Source of the DNA: Danxiaibacter sp048498555
GTDB taxonomy: Bacteria > Bacteroidota > Bacteroidia > Chitinophagales > Chitinophagaceae
NCBI GenBank assembly: GCA_048498555.1
Contig: JBEHXT010000001.1
Span: forward strand, 434,001 to 498,000
DNA length: 64,000 nt
Direction: 5' to 3'
Part shown: positions 37,023-46,639 of the stretch, piece after piece
Numbering within the stretch: the first letter of the stretch is position 1
Layout of the letters: the number at the start of each line of letters is the position of its first letter
The notes under the pieces: generated by a model
Told to the model about the DNA's origin: nothing
Seen by the model: only the letters and a program-made list of their open reading frames with translations
The model's database searches: none
Translations under genes and position numbers: made by a program

Positions 37023-37052
37023 CTTTGCTTGTTCCTATTATTGATCTAACAA

Positions 37053-40000
37053 TTAGAAAGAATAACGTAAGCCGATTTGCATATTCCAACGTGAAGTAAA
37101 ATCTCCGTAAGCCCAAGGCTTGTTGGTGTATTTGTTCAGGCCGAATGCTTTGTCAAATGTAACTTTTGGATTAGCCGGATCGAATGTTGTGTACTGCATG
37201 GCTGGGTCGACATTGCTTCCTGCAAATTTTGCAGCAGAAGTAGGAGCAGCTACGTTAAGCGGCTGAGCTTCCTGGTTACTTGCATAGTAAGAATGTCCCC
37301 AGTTTTTACTCAACATGTTACCAATGTTGAAGATATCCACTGAAAGCTCAAGCGAATGGCTTTTGTAAAATTTAAAACCCTGAACCAATTTAAAGTCAAA
37401 GTGGTTTTCCCATGGTAAACGAGCGCCGTTACGCTCTGTGTTTTTACCAATATGGTCTTTTGTATACTGGGTAGAATTCATATAATCCTGGAAGCCGGCA
37501 TACTGCTGTTCAGGCGTGTATTTAACACCTGTAACATTTCCTTTGCTGTCGAAAGTATACAATGGAGCAAATTCTGCAGCAGATGAAGGCATGTGAATCA
37601 AATCAGCACTGTTGCTTGTGTTTACAGATGTTTTTGTAGTTCCATCATCACCATTCAGGTCGCCGAAGTAAACGTAAGAAAGTGTTTGTCCGCTGTAACC
37701 ATTATATACTAAACCAAGTGAAGTATAGAAATTGCCGTAAGTGAATTTCTTGCTTACGTATCCTTTAACTGCAGAACCCTGATCGTAGTTATTATGAGCC
37801 AAGTCAAGATTACCTAGTCCATTTACATTATACGCAAAACGGTAGTTTGATAATGCAGTAGAAGAAGTACCATCATTCAAACCATAAGAGTGTCCAAGAC
37901 TATAAGATACCATTGCTGTCCAACCCTGGCTGAAAGGACGAACAAACTGAGCAGTTAAGTTATATGCATAACCTTTGTTTGTGTTTTTCAACAGGATGAT
38001 GTTGCTATAGTTAACAGGATCAACCTGTGAACCGTAGAACGGACGAGTGCTGTTACCCAAATTCAAATTCATAGTAGAAGGCGCCAGGTTTAAATCCTGG
38101 TAAAGGATATCCTGCAAAGTTTTTGTGTAGATTGCTTCGAAGGTTCCAATGATGCCCCATGGTAATTTCTGATCCAAAGCCAGGTTAGCTCTGAATGTGC
38201 GAGGGAATTTGAAATCATGCGCAGTTACGTCAATTTCATTTCTTGCAGCACCTGTTCCTGTTGGAGGAGTGTTCGGATTAAAGTGGATGTTAGCAAGATC
38301 GCCTGAGCTTGCTGTGTACCTGTTAAGTAACACACCAGTACCACCATATTGGTTAGATACCCATACCAAAGGAATGCGTCCGGTGAACAGGCCGGCACCA
38401 CCACGGATGATGGTTTGTTTATCGCCTTTAACATCCCATGAGAAACCAACACGAGGAGCGATCAACAATTTTGGTGAAGGCACTTTATCAGTAGCAACTC
38501 CATATGTTTTAGCAATATCTGAAGAGTTGAACGCCTCGTTAACACCTGGCTTATTAAAGAATACCGGAACATCAGCCCTGATACCATAAGTCAGTTTAAA
38601 GTTGTTGGTAATGCGGTAAACATCCTGGGCATACAGGCCGAACTGTGCTGCATGAATCTCTGCAGAACCATCACTTCCTTTTTGTGCAGGTGAAAAATAG
38701 CTATAGCTGTTTGGCTTGGCATCAGTATAAAAATCACTCAAACTATTATATCCATAGTTACCGTAAATGTTCTGAATGAACAGGTTTTTGGTATTATAGA
38801 TTTCATTGTTTGTACCAATGGTGATTACGTGTTTACCTGCGTAGATATTAAAATTATCAGTGATTGTAATGATATCCTGGCTCAGTTTATTAGCGCCTGA
38901 GCTGTTTTCCGTACCTAATGCGTATTGCAAAGAACCATCTTTAATCCTTACATAAGGAAATGGCGCACCCGGCGTTTCTCTTCTGTCTCTAGTGGACGTA
39001 TAAGTAACACGGGCAAGGTTAGAATACTTGCTTGAAATGTTGGAGTTCAATTCAAGAACTGTTGAGTTGTTGGTACTTGCGAAATAGTAACCGTTGTTAA
39101 GAAACTGCATTGAGTTTTGCGCATCACTGATCACAAATGATTTACCATTTGTATAGCTGTGGCGGAGCGTTAATTTATTCTTTGAGTCGATGTTCCAGTC
39201 AATACGAGCAAATACCGCATCTGATTGTCTTGTTTTGTTGATGCCGTTGTATGCTCCCGGATCATAACTCCATCCAGCATGTTTAGATTCGTCTTTTAAC
39301 CATGTGCTAAGGGAATCAAGGGTAGAGGTTTTAACGTTAGAGCTTGCAGAGCCTGGCTGAAAATCAAGCGGGCTTGAACGTCTTTCTCCTTCATAGTTAA
39401 CAAAGAAGAATAATTTATTCTTGATGATCGCGCCGCCTAAACGTGCACCATAAGTGTTATCGTGGAATTTGCCGTATTTGGAACGATCGTTGGCGCTTTT
39501 ACCCACGAAGTTTTGATTCTGATTGAAGCCATAGATAGATCCATGGAATTCGTTAGAACCTGAACGTGTTACTGCGTTTAATCCACCGCCGGTAAAACCA
39601 CCCTGTGTTACATCATAAGGAGCTAAAACAACCTGTAACTGCTCAATAGCGTCGAACGGAATGGGGTTGATTCCCGCCTGGCCACCATTAGTACCGCTGG
39701 CTGCAAGTCCGAAGATGTCTGTTGAGTTAACGCCATCAATTGTAAACTGGTTGTATTTGTTACTTTGACCGGCAAATGAAATACCCATGGTAGAACCGTC
39801 AGAAGTACTTGTTCTTGCCTGAGCCTGAGGAACCAGACGGGCAAAGTCATTCACGTTACGGGTAATAGTAGGTAAAGAGGTCAATTGCTGTTGGGTAATC
39901 TGCAAAGAAGGACCAAGCTTTTCCTTGGCAACTGCTCCTCTTCTGCTGGTTACGCTCACAGCCGCAAGGGTTTGCGTGCCTTCGGACAAAGTAGGCGTAA

Positions 40001-40310
40001 GCCGTGTATCCTCACCCAACTGAAGGAAGATATCATTGAACGTTTGTGTTTCAAAACCCACAAAAGTGACCTCCACTTTGTAAGGGCCGCCAACACGCAT
40101 GTTAGGCAAATCGAACTGGCCGTCTTTTCTTGATGCTGTTTTGTAGACTGTTCCGGTGGGAATGTGAGTTGCTGTAATTGTAGCACCCACTAACGATTCA
40201 TTTTGAACGGATTTTACAACTCCCGTCATGTTACTGGTAGTAACCTGCGCATGTAAAACGGCAAAAAATGCCATAAACAATAGCAACAGAGTAGTGTTTT
40301 TCTTAAGCAT
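37053..40310 (-). CDS. Oar-like TonB-dependent receptor
   Basis: Outer-membrane receptor of 1085 residues. A signal peptide ends near HAQ (21-23). A carboxypeptidase-like regulatory domain at about 24-115 (MTGVVKSVQNESLVGATI, FVGFET) precedes a plug with FTIDGVNSTDIFGL and GGLNAVTRSGSNEFHGS, and then a long barrel ending in RYSF. The GFTGGGLNAVTRSGSNEFHG style is typical of the Oar (OmpA-related/adventurous motility) group, which moves proteins or peptides in myxobacteria. No SusD-like lipoprotein accompanies it, so glycan import is not indicated. Substrate unknown. Confidence 0.9.
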   Translation of the reverse strand: MLKKNTTLLLLFMAFFAVLHAQVTTSNMTGVVKSVQNESLVGATITATHIPTGTVYKTASRKDGQFDLPNMRVGGPYKVEVTFVGFETQTFNDIFLQLGEDTRLTPTLSEGTQTLAAVSVTSRRGAVAKEKLGPSLQITQQQLTSLPTITRNVNDFARLVPQAQARTSTSDGSTMGISFAGQSNKYNQFTIDGVNSTDIFGLAASGTNGGQAGINPIPFDAIEQLQVVLAPYDVTQGGFTGGGLNAVTRSGSNEFHGSIYGFNQNQNFVGKSANDRSKYGKFHDNTYGARLGGAIIKNKLFFFVNYEGERRSSPLDFQPGSASSNVKTSTLDSLSTWLKDESKHAGWSYDPGAYNGINKTRQSDAVFARIDWNIDSKNKLTLRHSYTNGKSFVISDAQNSMQFLNNGYYFASTNNSTVLELNSNISSKYSNLARVTYTSTRDRRETPGAPFPYVRIKDGSLQYALGTENSSGANKLSQDIITITDNFNIYAGKHVITIGTNNEIYNTKNLFIQNIYGNYGYNSLSDFYTDAKPNSYSYFSPAQKGSDGSAEIHAAQFGLYAQDVYRITNNFKLTYGIRADVPVFFNKPGVNEAFNSSDIAKTYGVATDKVPSPKLLIAPRVGFSWDVKGDKQTIIRGGAGLFTGRIPLVWVSNQYGGTGVLLNRYTASSGDLANIHFNPNTPPTGTGAARNEIDVTAHDFKFPRTFRANLALDQKLPWGIIGTFEAIYTKTLQDILYQDLNLAPSTMNLNLGNSTRPFYGSQVDPVNYSNIILLKNTNKGYAYNLTAQFVRPFSQGWTAMVSYSLGHSYGLNDGTSSTALSNYRFAYNVNGLGNLDLAHNNYDQGSAVKGYVSKKFTYGNFYTSLGLVYNGYSGQTLSYVYFGDLNGDDGTTKTSVNTSNSADLIHMPSSAAEFAPLYTFDSKGNVTGVKYTPEQQYAGFQDYMNSTQYTKDHIGKNTERNGARLPWENHFDFKLVQGFKFYKSHSLELSVDIFNIGNMLSKNWGHSYYASNQEAQPLNVAAPTSAAKFAGSNVDPAMQYTTFDPANPKVTFDKAFGLNKYTNKPWAYGDFTSRWNMQIGLRYSF

Positions 40311-40584
40311 AAAATGTTAAAATTTCAGGGTGCAAAGAAAATTCAATATGTTAAGATTCAAAATAAACAAATTGTTAGCTGGTCCTGAGATAACAGAATA
40401 TCTGGCTTAAACACCTGTTTCCTTAAAAATTATTTAACAATTAACGGTCCAAACCGAACTTTGTTTAAAAAAGCACCGAAAAATTTCAACTTATTAAAAA
40501 TAGCTTAAAATTAGAATTAAAAATATATGTAGAAAAAAGATTTGAATGCCCTAAATGTTTCAGAAATTGTTAATGGAGCAGGTT

Positions 40585-40914
40585 TTATTTTTTAAAGGCA
40601 AAATATACTGCTCCTATCAGAAATAGAAAACTCACAAGGTATTTCCAGTGAAAGGGTTCCTTTAAATAAAGTACCGCAAAGAAGCTGAAAACGATAAGTG
40701 TAATCACCTCCTGTATCATTTTTAACTGGAAAGCATTTATACCCTCTTTGTAACCGTAGCGGTTAGCCGGAACGGTTAGGCAGTATTCAAAGAAAGCTAT
40801 TCCCCAACTAATGAGAATTGCCTTCCACAGTGCAATCCCTTTTTCTTTCAAATGCCAGTACCAGGCAATTGTCATGAATACGTTGGAAAAAACTAGCAGT
40901 ATAACGGTTCGCAT
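40585..40914 (-). CDS. DMT-family small membrane protein (DUF486)
   Basis: A 109-residue protein with four hydrophobic segments (about 3-18, 29-47, 69-84 and 90-107), the size and pattern of the DUF486 family in the drug/metabolite transporter superfamily. The motif NVFMTIAWYWHLK is family-typical. The biological substrate is not known. It is 14 nt downstream of the DUF3592-like gene on the same strand, so the two are probably co-transcribed. Confidence 0.85.
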   Translation of the reverse strand: MRTVILLVFSNVFMTIAWYWHLKEKGIALWKAILISWGIAFFEYCLTVPANRYGYKEGINAFQLKMIQEVITLIVFSFFAVLYLKEPFHWKYLVSFLFLIGAVYFAFKK

Positions 40915-40928
40915 AGTAACAATTCAAA

Positions 40929-41366
40929 TTAACTGTTATATCGTCTTTTTTTACGGGGCTCGTCTTCCTCCAGTTCATCAATGAGGGCGTCAGGAGCAGG
41001 ATGGCTGGTAATTTTTATTGCAGCCTGGTACAAAACAATCAGCAACACTATCGATCCGATCAATTCCTTCCAGGTGAGCCAATAGCCCCAAAAAGCATAT
41101 ACAGCTGCCTTTTCCGGATGCTCTTTTTCATAGATGATGTCTACTTTCTCTCCTTCTTCAAAGCTTCTGAATAGATACCCGGCATTTATTGCGTAATCTT
41201 TTTTGTCAACATTGAACACGGCTTTTGCTACAGTTTTATCATTTTGTTCTTTTACAAAATGGATGGTTGCTGTCATTTGTTCTCCGTCAAAATAATCCGG
41301 CTGACGTGAAAAAAGCACGTAGGTAAAGAATACAACAATATAAAGGATGATGATCGATTTGTACAA
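40929..41366 (-). CDS. DUF3592-like membrane protein
   Basis: A 145-residue protein with an N-terminal membrane segment (about 3-19), an extracytoplasmic beta domain (about 30-90, with GEKVDIIYEKEHPEKA), a second membrane segment (about 100-118) and an acidic then basic cytoplasmic tail (ELEEDEPRKKRRYNS). The YDPxxP-like segment and layout resemble DUF3592 proteins. No function is known. Confidence 0.7.
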   Translation of the reverse strand: MYKSIIILYIVVFFTYVLFSRQPDYFDGEQMTATIHFVKEQNDKTVAKAVFNVDKKDYAINAGYLFRSFEEGEKVDIIYEKEHPEKAAVYAFWGYWLTWKELIGSIVLLIVLYQAAIKITSHPAPDALIDELEEDEPRKKRRYNS

Positions 41367-41458
41367 CTGTTATTGTTTTGTAAGTGACTGTAAGCAAAAA
41401 CCTGACAAGCTTCGCAACCTGCCAGGTCTCTATATAGAATAATTAGTAAGTCTTTTTT

Positions 41459-41596
41459 TAAAACCACGGAGACATAACGAACACTGCGAAACACGAAGAA
41501 TCAAGTATGAGAGCGAAAAAGGCGGTTCCGACTAGACCTGTTTTAATTTTCAGCGTTTGTGCTTCTTCGTGTCGTCCGTGACTTCGTGGTTCAAAA
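41459..41596. repeat. Family D quasi-palindrome upstream of the DUF3592 gene
   Basis: The left arm (41459-41501) has ACCACGGAGACATAACGAACAC-like words, split across GAACACTGCGAAACACGAAG. The right arm (41559-41596) has the complement and ends 2 nt before the smc stop codon. The arms are separated by 57 nt. Confidence 0.75.
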
Positions 41597-41598
41597 TG

Positions 41599-44500
41599 CT
41601 AATTCAGGCTTCTGAAATCCACCGGTACCAGCTTACTCACGCCGGGTTCCTGCATGGTTACACCATAAACCACATCTACCGCACTCATCGTCATTTTATT
41701 GTGGGTTACGATGATGAACTGAGAGTTTTCGCTGAACTTCTTGATCATTTGAGTAAATTTGCCCACGTTCGCGTCATCCAGCGGCGCATCCACCTCATCC
41801 AGAATACAGAAAGGCGCCGGCTTGATCAGGTAGATAGCAAACAACAAGGCGGTTGCCGTTAGCGTTTTTTCTCCACCACTCAATTGAGTGATAGATGACG
41901 GACGTTTACCTTTTGGTTTGGCCACAATATCAATACCTGTTTCAGCAAGATTTTCCGGATTTTCCAATACCATGTCGGCAGTATCCTCTTCTGTAAACAA
42001 GGCTTTAAATACTTTCTGGAAGTTTTCTCTTACCTGGTTGAATGTATCCAGAAACTGCTGATTGGCTGTAGCTTCTACTTCCTGTATAGTTTGCAGCAGG
42101 CTGTCTTTCGCTGTTACCAGGTCCGTTTTTTGTTCGAGGATGAACTCGTAACGTTTCTTCATTTCAGTGAACGCTTCAATTGCAGTCGGGTTCACTTCGC
42201 CCATGTTTTCCAGGCGCTTTTTCATCCTGTCGCAACTAGCCTGAAGGTCCTCTACGCTCGTATTGGTCTTTCTATCCTGATCCAGAATTTCGTCAAGCTC
42301 AACCTTAAACTCAACACTTAAACGCTCTTTCATACCAGCCAGCTGAAGCTTCAACTCATTGAGTTTATCTTTCAATTCGCTCAGCAGGTGCTCGATCATT
42401 TCACGGCTCTTCGCTTTCAAACGTAAAGCGCTTTCCTTTTCCTGCAAAGCGTTACGCAGATTGTAATAAGTCTGGTCAGCCTCATTCAGCTTCTTCTCTT
42501 CTTCTTCTTTTTTGCGCAATAACTCCAGCAATTGTGTTTCTGCTTGTTTCAGTGCCTCCTGGTTAACAAGTATATCTTCAGAAGATTCTGACAATTGTTT
42601 GGTGTTGCTTTGAATCTGTGCGTGCAGATCATTTAACTGGTTTTCTTTAAATACTAGCTCCTGCTTTAAGGCAGATATTTTACTCTGCTGACGGGTCAAT
42701 TGCAGATTGGTTTCGTTGTATTGCGCAGACGCGAAATTGTATTCCTGCTCAGCAAGCTGATAATCCTGCTCAACCATTTTCATTTCTTCATTCGTCTGCT
42801 GCAACTCATCATTCAATGTCTGCAACAACTCTCTTGTATCTGCAATGGCTTCATGCTCATCCTGCAGCCTGTTGTCAGTATCTTCTAACTTATGCTGCGC
42901 ATTGGATTGAGCCGCCTGCAGGTTCTCGATTTTATTTTTTGTCGCAAAAACCTGGTTGGCCAACTGGTTAATCTCATTCTCTGTCTGCTTAATCGCATGT
43001 TCTTTCAACTGCTCATTGTAACCAATAACCTCGTTGTGTTTTTGTTTGATCTCAGCCTTCAAAGAATTTACCACTGCATCCTGTAATACGATTTCATCAT
43101 GCAGTTTTTCCAGGTTCTTGGCGCGGCCAATTTTCTTACCTTCAAATAATCCTACGCTACCACCGGTTAAAGTAAATTTTCCTTTCACATATTTACCGGT
43201 CTTTTCTAACACCACCGCACCGTTGCTGTTGTTCATCGCCTCTTCATTCTCCGCGATGTAAACATTCGCCAACAGATATTCAGCAAGTTTAACATATTGA
43301 TCATCTACCTCAATAACATCCATCGCTTTGATGGTGTTAGCTGGCTGGTGCGTTTTAACTTCAACGCCGTCCAGTTCTTCCAGCATGAAGAAGTTGGCCT
43401 TTCCCTTTTTGTTTTGATCCAACAGGTGAACGGCTTGCAAACCTTCTTTTAAATTATCAACTACGTAATAGTTTAAGTATGGCTCCAACACATTTTCAAC
43501 TGCTGCGCGATATTCTTCCTGTACATACACAATGTCGGAAAGAATAGGCACATTGGATTTCCATTGTGGATTGTTGTGAAGGAATTTTACACTTTCAGGA
43601 TAACCTTCCATGGAATCGATCAGGCTCTTTAACAAGTCGTGCTCATTGCGTTTAGCATCAAGCTTTCTTGTTTCGTCAGCGAGTTCGTTGCGCAAAGCTT
43701 CCAGCACTTTCTGTGTTTCCAGGATCTGCTCTTTTGTTCTTTCGTGCTGCTCCTGTAATTGTTGCAGATCGATGCGTTTTGCATCGAGTACTTCTTCTTT
43801 ATCTTTCAGTTCATTTTCCAGTTGTTGCATCTGGAATGAACGGTTTTGTTTTTCATCGCTTAACTGCGCGTGAGAACGCTGCAGGTTTTGGATAGATGTG
43901 TCAGCAACAGCTACCTTTTTCTCCGCATCAAACTGGCTGCGTTGAATTTGCTGATACTTTCCGCGCAATCCGTCTACACTGCTTCTCTTCTCATCAAATG
44001 TGCGGCGTTTATCTTCTATATCCAGCTTTGCAGTTTCTACCTTATCCTGCAGGTCAGCAAGCCTGTCCTGTTCATCACCCACCTGTATTTGTGTGTAATG
44101 AATAGAATCTTCGATCGTCTTTAACTGGCCTTCAGCTTTCTGTAAAAAGTCTTTTAAGCTGGTTTCTTTCTCTGTTAAATAGTGCAATTTTTGAGAAGCA
44201 AGATTTTTCTCGTTTTCCTTGGTACGCAGGCCTTGCAGTAAGTCGTTAAACTCATGCTGCATGCTTTGCAATGCTCTCTCCTTTTCAATAAATCCTACTT
44301 TCTCCTGCTCTATGTCAGCTTCCTCAATGGCTATTTCTGCTTCTAAACGAACCTTCTTGTCTGTCTCAGCATCCTGTTGTTCGTTCAGATCGCGGTAGGT
44401 AACATTAAATCCTTCCAGTGCAGCTTTGGCCAACTCAATGGAAACCTCGCGGTAGTCTTTCTTTATTTCGTAATACTTCTCAGCCTTTTTTGCCTGGTTC

Positions 44501-45117
44501 TCCAGCATTTTAAGCTGGTTGTTGATCTCAAACAACAAGTCCTCAATACGGTTGAGGTCCTGCTCAGTTGCATCCAGCTTGGCTTTCGCTTCTTTCTTAC
44601 GTGTTTTATATATAGTGATACCAGCAGCCTGCTCTAACATGCGGCGACGGCTGTTCTCTTTGTCTTTAATGATGTCGTCCACCATGCCAAGCTCGATAAT
44701 TGCATAGCTATCGGTGCTCACACCTGTATCCATGAACAGGTTGTGAATATCTTTTAAACGACAGGCAACATCATTCAGCCTGTATTCACTATCACCATTT
44801 TTATAAAAACGGCGGGTAATGGTAACGGTGCTGAACTCCGTTGGTAATAAATTCTTGGTATTTTCAAAAGTGAGGCTTACTTCGGCAAGGCCGCTCGGGC
44901 TACGGGTTTTAGAGCCGTTAAAGACAAGGGCCTCGAGGTTTTCACTACGTAAAGCGGAGATTTTTTGTTCCCCGATTACCCAGCGAATACTATCGATGAT
45001 ATTGCTTTTTCCGCAACCATTCGGACCAATAATTCCTGTTATGCCTTCATCAAAGCTTACCACTGTTTTGTCGGCAAAACTCTTAAACCCTTTTATTTCA
45101 AGACTTTTTAGCTTCAT
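41599..45117 (-). CDS. smc: Chromosome segregation ATPase SMC
   Basis: Ring-forming ATPase that compacts and segregates chromosomes, 1172 residues, full family length. The N-terminal head has P-loop GPNGCGKSN (31-39) and the Q-loop region. Two long coiled coils flank a hinge at about 515-640. The C-terminal head has the signature QLSGGEKTLTATALLFA and Walker B FCILDEVDAPLDD. ScpA and ScpB genes are not adjacent. The stop codon lies 2 nt from a family D repeat arm. Confidence 0.97.
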   Translation of the reverse strand: MKLKSLEIKGFKSFADKTVVSFDEGITGIIGPNGCGKSNIIDSIRWVIGEQKISALRSENLEALVFNGSKTRSPSGLAEVSLTFENTKNLLPTEFSTVTITRRFYKNGDSEYRLNDVACRLKDIHNLFMDTGVSTDSYAIIELGMVDDIIKDKENSRRRMLEQAAGITIYKTRKKEAKAKLDATEQDLNRIEDLLFEINNQLKMLENQAKKAEKYYEIKKDYREVSIELAKAALEGFNVTYRDLNEQQDAETDKKVRLEAEIAIEEADIEQEKVGFIEKERALQSMQHEFNDLLQGLRTKENEKNLASQKLHYLTEKETSLKDFLQKAEGQLKTIEDSIHYTQIQVGDEQDRLADLQDKVETAKLDIEDKRRTFDEKRSSVDGLRGKYQQIQRSQFDAEKKVAVADTSIQNLQRSHAQLSDEKQNRSFQMQQLENELKDKEEVLDAKRIDLQQLQEQHERTKEQILETQKVLEALRNELADETRKLDAKRNEHDLLKSLIDSMEGYPESVKFLHNNPQWKSNVPILSDIVYVQEEYRAAVENVLEPYLNYYVVDNLKEGLQAVHLLDQNKKGKANFFMLEELDGVEVKTHQPANTIKAMDVIEVDDQYVKLAEYLLANVYIAENEEAMNNSNGAVVLEKTGKYVKGKFTLTGGSVGLFEGKKIGRAKNLEKLHDEIVLQDAVVNSLKAEIKQKHNEVIGYNEQLKEHAIKQTENEINQLANQVFATKNKIENLQAAQSNAQHKLEDTDNRLQDEHEAIADTRELLQTLNDELQQTNEEMKMVEQDYQLAEQEYNFASAQYNETNLQLTRQQSKISALKQELVFKENQLNDLHAQIQSNTKQLSESSEDILVNQEALKQAETQLLELLRKKEEEEKKLNEADQTYYNLRNALQEKESALRLKAKSREMIEHLLSELKDKLNELKLQLAGMKERLSVEFKVELDEILDQDRKTNTSVEDLQASCDRMKKRLENMGEVNPTAIEAFTEMKKRYEFILEQKTDLVTAKDSLLQTIQEVEATANQQFLDTFNQVRENFQKVFKALFTEEDTADMVLENPENLAETGIDIVAKPKGKRPSSITQLSGGEKTLTATALLFAIYLIKPAPFCILDEVDAPLDDANVGKFTQMIKKFSENSQFIIVTHNKMTMSAVDVVYGVTMQEPGVSKLVPVDFRSLN

Positions 45118-45617
45118 AACTCTACTTTCTATTCACTGGTTGCATGCAATAGCCAAAAAGAAACGCATGGATTTTACAGGAAATTGCAATTTCAAACCCG
45201 ATTATTGCTGCGAACTTAAGCGAAAACCGCTAAAATAGCCATTTTTCGTTTTCGGTTGTGGAGAAGTGGTGGAAATATAAAGCTATTGGTTGTAAGCTTT
45301 GATCTGTCGGGGCCGGAACGCGACAAGAGGAAGTAAAAATTCAAAAGCAAAAAGTAAAAAAGTACAGTTTTGGTTGCCTCAATTGCTTACAAAACTCTTT
45401 AAGTTTTGATTTTTTGCTCACGCCCTTTCAGGGCTTGATCGATATTGGATTTTTTACACGGGGCGTTGCCCTGCGCTAGTGCTAGCCGCCCCTTCAGGGC
45501 TTTATTTGAAAGAGTTTGACAGAAAAATTGGAGGATTTTAGTTCCATTAGTTTAATATGAAAAGCGAGTCCTAAAGGGGCTTTCATTTTCAATTGTCAAT
45601 TCTCCATTGTCAATTAC
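45118..45617. other. 500-nt gap with several repeat types
   Basis: Contains the smc promoter region (not resolved), family I words (AAAGCAAAAAGTAAAAAAG type, 45331-45364) with an inverted counterpart at 45401-45420, a GC-rich palindromic unit at 45421-45510, and a family A arm (45583-45616) ending 1 nt before the SDR stop codon. No gene supported. Confidence 0.6.
45421..45510. repeat. GC-rich palindromic unit
   Basis: CCCTTTCAGGGC, then the stem GGGGCG (45460-45465) with CGCCCC (45487-45492), enclosing GCTAG/CTAGC (45475-45479 and 45482-45486), then CCTTCAGGGCTTT. The pattern of paired AGGGC and GGGGCG phrases resembles a repeat seen between genes in many Bacteroidota (from memory). It stands out in GC from the surrounding DNA. 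Confidence 0.6.
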
Positions 45618-46406
45618 CTAAAGTGTTCCCGTTCTTCCCCCATCAACCGGTAAATTAACGCCATTGATGTATGAGGCTGCAGGCGAACAAAGGAATGCAA
45701 CTGCGGCGCCGAATTCTGAAGCTTCACCAAGGCGGCCGGCAGGGATTTGAAGGATGCTTTTGTGCGTGATTTCTTCAACTGAAGTATCGTTGGCTTCGGC
45801 CTGTTTGCCAAAAAGATAAGTTAGCCGATCGGTGTTGGTAAAACCGGGCAACACGTTGTTCACCGTTATACCGAAATGGCCAATCTCGTTTGCCAGCGTT
45901 TTTGCCCAGTTAGCAACGGCGGCACGAACGGTGTTGGAGATTCCAAGGCCATTGATCGGCTGCTTGACGGAGGTAGATACTATGTTGACGATGCGTCCAA
46001 ATTCCGCTTTTCTCATTCCAGGAACGAGTGTTTGTGCAAGCAAATGCGATGTCACCAAATGCGCGTCGAAAGCCAGTTCCAGCTCATCGGCAGGCGTGTC
46101 TAACAACGGCCCTGAAGGCGGCCCACCAGTATTATTCACCAAAATATGAATGATGTTGGTTTTAGCAAGTTGTTGCGCTACCTTTTCCTGCACATCCCTG
46201 GGTTTGGATGTATCAGCAATAATATAACTGTGGTTTTGTTTTTTTGAAGCGTCCAGCGAATCGACTACTTTTTTCAGCTTGTCTTCATTGCGTGCCAACA
46301 CAATTACTGTTGCGCCAAGCAATGCCAATTCCTTTGCGACTGCGGCACCTAATCCCTGTGATGCACCGCAAACAAGCGCTGTTTTATTTGATAGATCAAG
46401 ATTCAT
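45618..46406 (-). CDS. SDR-family protein with atypical active site
   Basis: A 262-residue short-chain dehydrogenase/reductase. The cofactor motif CGASQGLG (13-20) and NNTGGPP (91-97) are present. The usual catalytic Tyr-x-x-x-Lys is replaced: after Ser144 the expected position reads SNTVR (157-161), so Tyr is Ser and Lys is Arg. This matches a described ketoacyl-reductase-like SDR subgroup lacking the standard tetrad. It is probably annotated as 3-oxoacyl-ACP reductase in relatives, but classical reductase activity is doubtful. Monocistronic between repeat-bearing gaps. Confidence 0.85.
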   Translation of the reverse strand: MNLDLSNKTALVCGASQGLGAAVAKELALLGATVIVLARNEDKLKKVVDSLDASKKQNHSYIIADTSKPRDVQEKVAQQLAKTNIIHILVNNTGGPPSGPLLDTPADELELAFDAHLVTSHLLAQTLVPGMRKAEFGRIVNIVSTSVKQPINGLGISNTVRAAVANWAKTLANEIGHFGITVNNVLPGFTNTDRLTYLFGKQAEANDTSVEEITHKSILQIPAGRLGEASEFGAAVAFLCSPAASYINGVNLPVDGGRTGTL

Positions 46407-46420
46407 GGAAGAAGATTTAA

Positions 46421-46639
46421 TGGTGAGAGGTGTGAGGCGTGATGTATTAGGCGTCAGGTATCAGGCGTTTGCGAAATATCTGATCAGCTCCATCAAAAGC
46501 CTATCGCACTCATTAGAAATATAATGCTAAAAAGTTGAAAAGGAGGACTTTTTTTGTGAATTGGCACGAAGTCAGGTCATTTGCACATTCGCACATTTAC
46601 TCATTCACACATCCGCACATTCACCAATTCGCACATTTA
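46421..46639. repeat. Composite array: family C then family B
   Basis: Family C words (GGTGTGAGGCG, GGCGTCAGGTATCAGG) at 46421-46469 lie 15 nt upstream of the SDR start codon. Family B words (CATTTGCACATTCGCACATT type) at 46578-46639 run into the stop codon of the NlpC/P60 gene, which is part of GCACATTTAA. Two unrelated word families share one gap. Confidence 0.7.

Larger units (their letters stand above)
36435..37052. other. 618-nt gap: hairpins and family E2 repeats
   Basis: Holds a plus-strand hairpin terminator (36615-36650) and a family E2 quasi-palindrome of GTACGATGTACGATG words (arms 36664-36690 and 36934-36973). A short TTTGACTTTTGAATTTTGAC run lies at about 36908-36930, and the minus-strand terminator of the Oar-like gene at 36996-37022. 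No gene is supported. Confidence 0.65.
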
